Assembly (NCBI GenBank): GCA_029266295.1
Contig: JAQSXD010000107.1
Coordinates: 1-9,742 of the forward strand
Source of the DNA: Bacillota bacterium
GTDB lineage: Bacteria > Bacillota > Clostridia > Peptostreptococcales > Anaerovoracaceae
Direction: 5' to 3'
Length of the DNA: 9,742 bases
The notes below the pieces were generated by a model. It was not told the origin of the DNA, ran no database searches, and worked only from the letters and a program-made list of their open reading frames with translations. Shown piece after piece: positions 5,077 to 9,742 of the stretch (its first letter is position 1; the number at the start of each line of letters is the position of its first letter). A program made the position numbers and the translations under genes.

Positions 5077-7458
5077 TTGAAAAGAAAGATTCTAAGCTTT
5101 TCCTTAGCAGCCGCATTGATCCTCGGAAGTGTGGGGGTCTCATTTGCTGATACGACCTATACGGTCAAGGACGGCGATGCTTTGTGGAAAATTGCAAAAA
5201 AGTATGAAACAACCTGGCAAGCATTGGCAGAGTACAATAAGCTTGCTAATCCAAACCTGATTTACGTCAATCAGAATTTGACCATACCCGATGGTGCAAA
5301 GAAAGATGAGCCCGCTCCGGCACCGGCTCCGGTACCTGCCGCATCAGAGCCTGTCTCTGTTACACCGGAGGATACACAAAAAATCGAGGTTCCTGCAAAG
5401 GTTCAGGCTGACTATGACAAATTCCTAGCCGCTGTAGATCACCAGTATGCTTATAACGTAGCACTGGAACTGTCAACAAATCCGAAATACTGGTCCTCCA
5501 GCATCGGAACCAGAACAGCAGGCAGCGATGCAGAGCATAAGGCGGCGGATTATCTTCTTGCTGAAATGAAGAAGCTTGGTCTTACCGACACGGAGAAAGT
5601 AGCGACGGACGTGACCAAATGGCAATTCAACGGCGCTTCCCTCTCCCTTGCAGGTGACAGCAAGGTGATTCAGCCCCACTCCTATGCTACAGCTGCTACT
5701 CCAAAAGACGGAATTACCGCAGAAATCGTTTATGTGGGAAAAGGAACCATGCACGATTATGACGATATCGATGTGAAAGGCAAGATCGTTCTCATTGATT
5801 TAGATCAAAGAGCAGATTGGTGGATAACCTATCCGATGCTCGAAGCTGAGTTCCAAGGTGCAGCTGCCATCCTAAGTGCAAATGTAGGCGGTTTTGCTCA
5901 GGTTAGTAAAGATGCCCTCAATTCCCAGGATATCTGCGGGCCTACCAGCATCCCCTGTGTCAGCATCAGTGTCAATGATTCTGATTACATAAAAGCGAAG
6001 CTGGAAAAAGGTTCGGTGAGCGCTACACTCAAGGTGGATAACGAAGTATCCGCAGGCGGCACTTCCTATAATATTATGGGGAAAATCAAAGGCAAAAGCT
6101 CCGAACAGCAGATCGTGATAGGCGGACACTACGATATGTATTTCAAGGGGTTCCAGGATGATAGCTGTGCAGTTGGACTTGTCCTCGCTATGGCAAAGGC
6201 GATGAAAGACAGCGGTTACGTTCCGGATAACGATATCGTGTTTGTCATTCATGGGGCCGAGGAATGGGGTACCACTTACAGCTTATTTGACTGGACAACC
6301 GGAGCATGGAATATGATTAACAAGGCTCACCCTGAGTGGGTTGGCAAAACGTTAGCGTTCATCAACTTTGAGCTTCCTGCCTATGAATTCGCCGATTACA
6401 CCAGCGTTTATTCCGCTCCGGAGATGTACAGCCTAATTGATCACTATGTTAACGAATATCCGTTGTCACCGGATCCCGAAGGCTGCTTCCCTGCCGGCCT
6501 TAAAACTGCCGGATATCAGACTTATACCTACTCTGATGATTTCTCCTATTACGCGGCCGGGGTACCTTCCACAGTAAATGGCTTCTTGCTGCAGGAGGAT
6601 ATGGAAACAGTATTTCCATTCTATGTGGAGCGTTATCACTCTCAATTTGACGATCCATCCACCTACAACAAAGATGTAATGGAGTTCAATATCAAGTTCT
6701 ACGGTGCGCTTGTTTCCTATATTGACAAGACTCCGGCTCTCTATCTCGATTACACTTCTCAGTACGACAGACTGCTTGCCGCCTTTGACGAAGAATTTTG
6801 CAAGGCAGCAGGCGGTGATTCCGCAGCGTATCTGTCTGCACTGAACGAACTAAAAACTGCCGCCGAAGCAGCAACGAAAAAAATTGCAGATCTGAACAAG
6901 GAATACAACAATGTTGTCATTTCCGGTACAGATCCTGCAAAAATATCTCAGCTTGCTGCGGAAGCTAAGGCACTAAACAAAAAGAATCTCAAGGCGTTCA
7001 AATTTGCACAGGATCAGTTCCTCGGACTGATGTACGAACGACCGATCGTGCCCCACGAAGCTCCTCAGGAAAACATTCAGTTGATACAGGCAATCATCGA
7101 ATGCCTGAAAGCTGGCGACGTAGTAACTGCAGCGGATGAATACGCTTGGCAGGTAAATAATATTCTTGAGTGGTACAGCATGTATTTTAGCCCCGAAGTC
7201 ATCGCTCAGCAGAATGATATGTTCTGGGGCAAGGACAATCAGGATAACCTTTATTGGGGTACCGGAAGGAATTTCATACCAGCAAATGTTGAAGCTGCAA
7301 CCAGAGGTCTCATGGAAAAGTACGATACTGCAGATGCAGACTTCTCAGCAGAGATCGGTGTTTATCAAAAGGCCATCGATGCGCAGAACCTTATTTACAG
7401 AGAGAAGCTTGTCAAAGAAACCGCAGCAATGCGAGAACTTGCAAAGCTGCTGAAATAA
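5077..7458 (+). CDS. Secreted LysM-PA-M28 zinc peptidase
   Basis: A large exported peptidase, 793 aa from the chosen start. Residues 1-24 are a Sec signal peptide (KRK, hydrophobic core, cleavage after SFA). A LysM peptidoglycan-binding domain (27-71, YTVKDGDALWKIAKKYETTW to NLTIP) and a Pro-Ala linker (79-90) follow. The M28 domain starts near residue 120, is interrupted by a PA domain (about 215-320), and resumes with the metal site: His351 and Asp353 in GGHYDMY, bridging Asp361 in QDDS, Glu395-Glu396 in GAEEWG, Glu432 in INFE, and His521 in RYHSQFDD. Most M28 enzymes have Asp where Glu432 lies. Residues about 551-793 are a helical, alanine-rich region I cannot assign. It probably acts as an aminopeptidase or carboxypeptidase held at the cell wall. 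Start: GGAGGTGA is 8 nt before TTG 5077; GTG 5071 is in frame but only 3 nt from GGAGG. Confidence 0.92.
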   Translation: MKRKILSFSLAAALILGSVGVSFADTTYTVKDGDALWKIAKKYETTWQALAEYNKLANPNLIYVNQNLTIPDGAKKDEPAPAPAPVPAASEPVSVTPEDTQKIEVPAKVQADYDKFLAAVDHQYAYNVALELSTNPKYWSSSIGTRTAGSDAEHKAADYLLAEMKKLGLTDTEKVATDVTKWQFNGASLSLAGDSKVIQPHSYATAATPKDGITAEIVYVGKGTMHDYDDIDVKGKIVLIDLDQRADWWITYPMLEAEFQGAAAILSANVGGFAQVSKDALNSQDICGPTSIPCVSISVNDSDYIKAKLEKGSVSATLKVDNEVSAGGTSYNIMGKIKGKSSEQQIVIGGHYDMYFKGFQDDSCAVGLVLAMAKAMKDSGYVPDNDIVFVIHGAEEWGTTYSLFDWTTGAWNMINKAHPEWVGKTLAFINFELPAYEFADYTSVYSAPEMYSLIDHYVNEYPLSPDPEGCFPAGLKTAGYQTYTYSDDFSYYAAGVPSTVNGFLLQEDMETVFPFYVERYHSQFDDPSTYNKDVMEFNIKFYGALVSYIDKTPALYLDYTSQYDRLLAAFDEEFCKAAGGDSAAYLSALNELKTAAEAATKKIADLNKEYNNVVISGTDPAKISQLAAEAKALNKKNLKAFKFAQDQFLGLMYERPIVPHEAPQENIQLIQAIIECLKAGDVVTAADEYAWQVNNILEWYSMYFSPEVIAQQNDMFWGKDNQDNLYWGTGRNFIPANVEAATRGLMEKYDTADADFSAEIGVYQKAIDAQNLIYREKLVKETAAMRELAKLLK

Positions 7459-7471
7459 ATCCTTTGAATCG

Positions 7472-7503
7472 AACGAGGTGCGAAAAACCGCACCTCGTTT
7501 TTT
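7472..7503 (+). terminator. Intrinsic terminator of the peptidase gene
   Basis: AACGAGGTGCG (7472-7482) and CGCACCTCGTT (7489-7499) form a perfect 11-bp GC-rich stem with a 6-nt loop, followed by a run of T (7498-7503). It begins 14 nt after the stop codon and cleanly ends the unit, so the next gene needs its own promoter. Confidence 0.95.
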
Positions 7504-7543
7504 ATTGTTTCTTTTGCTGAATTCGGCGTGCATCCTAATACGA

Positions 7544-7587
7544 TTTTCAAATGTGTATTCAGATATATTAATGATTTTATTTGAAAA
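7544..7587. repeat. Inverted repeat upstream of the SigD-like promoter
   Basis: TTTTCAAAT (7544-7552) and ATTTGAAAA (7579-7587) are perfect 9-bp inverted arms with a 26-bp spacer. They end 5 bp before the SigD-like -35 element. The wide spacing suggests a two-site operator, not a terminator. The DNA is AT-rich, so chance is a real alternative. Confidence 0.35.
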
Positions 7588-7592
7588 CAGTA

Positions 7593-7619
7593 TAAAGTTT
7601 TTATCGTATGATCCGATAT
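7593..7619 (+). promoter_or_regulatory. SigD/sigma-28-type motility promoter for the EIIC-EAL gene
   Basis: TAAAGTTT (7593-7600) matches the extended sigma-28 -35 element in all eight positions. After 11 bp, TCCGATAT (7612-7619) matches the Bacillus SigD -10 GCCGATAT in seven of eight and the enteric GCCGATAA in six of eight. The spacing is the consensus one. Transcription would start near 7626, about 68 nt before the ATG. No good sigma-A promoter is seen in the 190-bp gap; TTGAAA and TATGAT nearby are 20 bp apart. Confidence 0.7.
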
Positions 7620-7693
7620 AAATATATTACCTATTATTCATACTGGTTCAATTAATATGCAGCATATGCAATCTATGAATTGAGCAGAAAGTG

Positions 7694-9742
7694 ATGAAGA
7701 TGTACAGGATAATGATTGTCAAAGAATGGTTTTACCGTTTTAATAAAAGGATTAACAGGATACCGATTCTAATAGCAATAAGAAAAGGTCTCACCTATAT
7801 GATACCTTTGCTTTTGCTCGGTTCTTTTGCTCTGTTGCTCCATAGCCTCCCCATTCCCTTCTACCAGAGTTTTATGACTCAAAGTCTAGGAGTCGACTGG
7901 GGGCAGCTTCTAACGTTGGTTCATGACAGCACGTTTGGAGCAATGTCTCTTTTCATGGTGATCTGCATCAGTTATTCCTACGCCAATGAAATTGGGCTAA
8001 AACGAAATGCAAGCCCAATCATAACTGCTTCTGTATCCCTCGCATCCTATATCGCAATCAGCGAAATCAATATCGAACATTTTTACGTTTCAAGTTTCGG
8101 TGCATCGGGTATTTTTATGGCGATCATCGTATCCGCCAGCTCCTCAGTTCTCTTTCTAAAATTATCATCACTCAATGCTTTCAAATTAAAAGCCTATACG
8201 AAGGGGGCCGATGCGGTTTTCAAGCAAGCACTTTCATCCATCTTTCCTGGCGCTGTAACCGTTGGAATCTTTGCTGCCATTAATGTCACTTTATCCAGCG
8301 TGTTTCACATTGCCAGCACACAAGGCTTTTTATCCGCATATTTCAGTACGCTTTTTACAAAAATTGAATCGCCCTTTCTCAGTGGCTTACTATTCATCAT
8401 TTTGATTCATCTCTTTTGGTTTTTCGGAATGCACGGCAGCAATATATTGGAGCCGGTGACCCAAGCGGTCTTTCAGCCTGGAGTCGAAGTAAACCAGACG
8501 CTTCTGCAAGCCGGATTCACCCCGGATATTGTTTTTACCAAGACTTTCTTTGATTCCTTTATTCTGATGGGTGGCTGCGGAACTGCAATTTGTCTAGTAA
8601 CCGCAATCCTTCTAGCAGGCAAATATAAAAATCAAAGGGAGCTGGCGAAACTCTCCGCACTCCCTCTGTTGTTTAATATTAATGAGCTGGTAGTCTTTGG
8701 GCTACCGATTGTTCTGAATCCAATTTTTCTGATTCCCTTTCTTGGTGTACCTGTACTTTTGACCTTTACCTCGTTCTTTGCGATCTATTATGGTATTGTA
8801 CCATACACGATTCACGCTGTTGAATGGACAACCCCGATCCTGCTGAGCGGATATATTGCGACACAGTCTATCAGTGGCAGTATCCTTCAGCTAATCAACT
8901 TCATTCTGGGAACTGCTTGTTACATCCCCTTTGTGAGACTGTCAGAAATGGCATCGCAGGAACAGATCAAGCTCAATCTGAAAAAGGTCTATTCCGTATA
9001 TAAGGAAAATGAAGAGCGGGGTTATCCTCCTGCGCTTTTATCCAGACATGATGAGATTGGTAACCTGTCCAGATTTCTGGCTTCTGATCTTGCCGATGAT
9101 CTAAAGAATGAAAAGTTGGAGCTCTATTATCAGCCTCAAACTGATTACAGTGGAAAAATCTTTGGTGTAGAAGCGCTTCTCCGTTGGAATCATCCAGTCT
9201 ACGGTTATCTCTATCCGCCGTTGATCATCGCTTTGGCAGAGGAATCCAGCCTCATCGACAGTTTGGGTCGGTGGATCTTCAACAGAGCGCTTGATGATCT
9301 TTGCAAACTTAGAAATACAGGCTACAGTGACCTATCTCTGTCGGTGAACGTTTCTGCTGTCCAGCTTGAAAATGAAACCTTAATCTCATGGCTGAAAAAT
9401 AAAATAGAAATGAACGATGTGCCCTTCCACTCAGTAAAAATCGAAATCACAGAACAGATCGCCTTGGCTGGCAGTCACAAAATCATGGACCAAATTAGCT
9501 CCATAAAACGGCTTGGAATCAAGCTTGCTATGGATGACTTCGGTATGGGGCACAGTTCTTTGAAATACCTGAAAGAATATGAATTTGATACCATCAAGCT
9601 TGACGGAAGTTTGATCCGCGAGGTGGTAAGCAACAGCAACTGCCGGAATATCATCTCCTCCATTGTATATCTTTGCAACTCTTTGGACTGCTCGATCATT
9701 GCAGAATATGTAGAAGCAGAAGAGCAGAAGAATATTCTGTAC
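7694..9742 (+). CDS. PTS EIIC-like membrane domain fused to an EAL c-di-GMP phosphodiesterase, 3' end off the window
   Basis: An open frame of 683 codons running off the right edge. Residues about 25-415 form a multi-span membrane domain like the lactose/cellobiose/chitobiose EIIC family, with WFFGMHGSN (242-250, His247) and NINELVVFGLPIVLNPIFLI (328-347, Glu331) matching its sugar-site signatures; the usual NEPV is NELV here. Residues about 465-683 are an EAL domain that hydrolyses c-di-GMP to pGpG, with every catalytic residue visible: Glu493 (EALLRW), Asn552 (VNVS), Glu584 (IEITE), Asp614-Asp615 (DDFGMGHSS), Lys635 (IKLDGS), Glu671 and Glu674 (AEYVE). No EIIA or EIIB is present, so sugar sensing seems likelier than transport. 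ATG 7694 is chosen; ATG 7700 is also possible, the ribosome binding site is weak (AAAGTGA), and a stop at 7676 limits extension. The promoter is SigD-like. Confidence 0.93.
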   Translation, partial: MKMYRIMIVKEWFYRFNKRINRIPILIAIRKGLTYMIPLLLLGSFALLLHSLPIPFYQSFMTQSLGVDWGQLLTLVHDSTFGAMSLFMVICISYSYANEIGLKRNASPIITASVSLASYIAISEINIEHFYVSSFGASGIFMAIIVSASSSVLFLKLSSLNAFKLKAYTKGADAVFKQALSSIFPGAVTVGIFAAINVTLSSVFHIASTQGFLSAYFSTLFTKIESPFLSGLLFIILIHLFWFFGMHGSNILEPVTQAVFQPGVEVNQTLLQAGFTPDIVFTKTFFDSFILMGGCGTAICLVTAILLAGKYKNQRELAKLSALPLLFNINELVVFGLPIVLNPIFLIPFLGVPVLLTFTSFFAIYYGIVPYTIHAVEWTTPILLSGYIATQSISGSILQLINFILGTACYIPFVRLSEMASQEQIKLNLKKVYSVYKENEERGYPPALLSRHDEIGNLSRFLASDLADDLKNEKLELYYQPQTDYSGKIFGVEALLRWNHPVYGYLYPPLIIALAEESSLIDSLGRWIFNRALDDLCKLRNTGYSDLSLSVNVSAVQLENETLISWLKNKIEMNDVPFHSVKIEITEQIALAGSHKIMDQISSIKRLGIKLAMDDFGMGHSSLKYLKEYEFDTIKLDGSLIREVVSNSNCRNIISSIVYLCNSLDCSIIAEYVEAEEQKNILY

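Noticed and set aside
5473..6252. Minus-strand frames of 93 and 126 codons opposite the peptidase
   Set aside because: Both are antisense to the PA and M28 domains of an intact gene and show no domain of their own.
9475..9699. Minus-strand frame of 74 codons inside the EAL domain
   Set aside because: It is antisense to the conserved DDFG and IKLDGS motifs of the EAL domain, with no ribosome binding site or family match.
1..9742. CRISPR array, tRNA, rRNA, insertion sequence or prophage attachment site
   Set aside because: No spaced repeat series, tRNA cloverleaf, transposase frame or terminal inverted repeats with target duplication were seen on either strand.

Overview
The window looks like chromosomal DNA of an anaerobic, low-to-moderate GC Firmicute, most likely class Clostridia. 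The evidence is the protein families present, strong GGAGG-type ribosome binding sites, sigma-A promoters with near-consensus hexamers, non-ATG starts (TTG, GTG), a clostridial-type MazEF pair beside nnrD, and a PTS EIIC-EAL fusion under a SigD-like promoter. The species cannot be named from the sequence.

Layout. The left half is read from the minus strand, in the order ilvD (553 aa, dihydroxy-acid dehydratase), mgtE (457 aa, CBS-gated magnesium channel), nnrD (287 aa, NAD(P)H-hydrate dehydratase), a 56-codon mazE-like antitoxin, and the first nine codons of a mazF/ndoA toxin cut by the left edge. The right half is read from the plus strand: a secreted LysM-PA-M28 zinc peptidase (about 793 aa) with a clean intrinsic terminator, then a long membrane protein joining a PTS EIIC-like domain to a c-di-GMP phosphodiesterase (EAL) domain. 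This last gene runs off the right edge.

Regulation. Good sigma-A-type promoters are visible for ilvD, the peptidase (divergent from ilvD) and the antitoxin-toxin pair, with a weaker one for mgtE. The EIIC-EAL gene has a close match to the SigD/sigma-28 motility promoter. mgtE has a leader of about 310 nt with no recognisable M-box; it carries a 29-codon ORF with a strong ribosome binding site. The ilvD ribosome binding site lies in a small hairpin. A long stem separates mgtE from nnrD, and its G-U pairs show that it folds on the minus-strand transcript.

How the genes fit together. They are not one pathway. ilvD (branched-chain amino acids), mgtE (magnesium) and nnrD (nicotinamide cofactor repair) are housekeeping genes with separate controls, and mazEF is the usual neighbour of nnrD in Firmicutes. 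The peptidase is a cell-wall-associated nutrient or remodelling enzyme. The last gene links carbohydrate sensing to c-di-GMP breakdown and, by its promoter, to motility. The items most worth a second look are the antitoxin without a DNA-binding domain, the mgtE leader ORF, and the SigD-type promoter on the EIIC-EAL gene.
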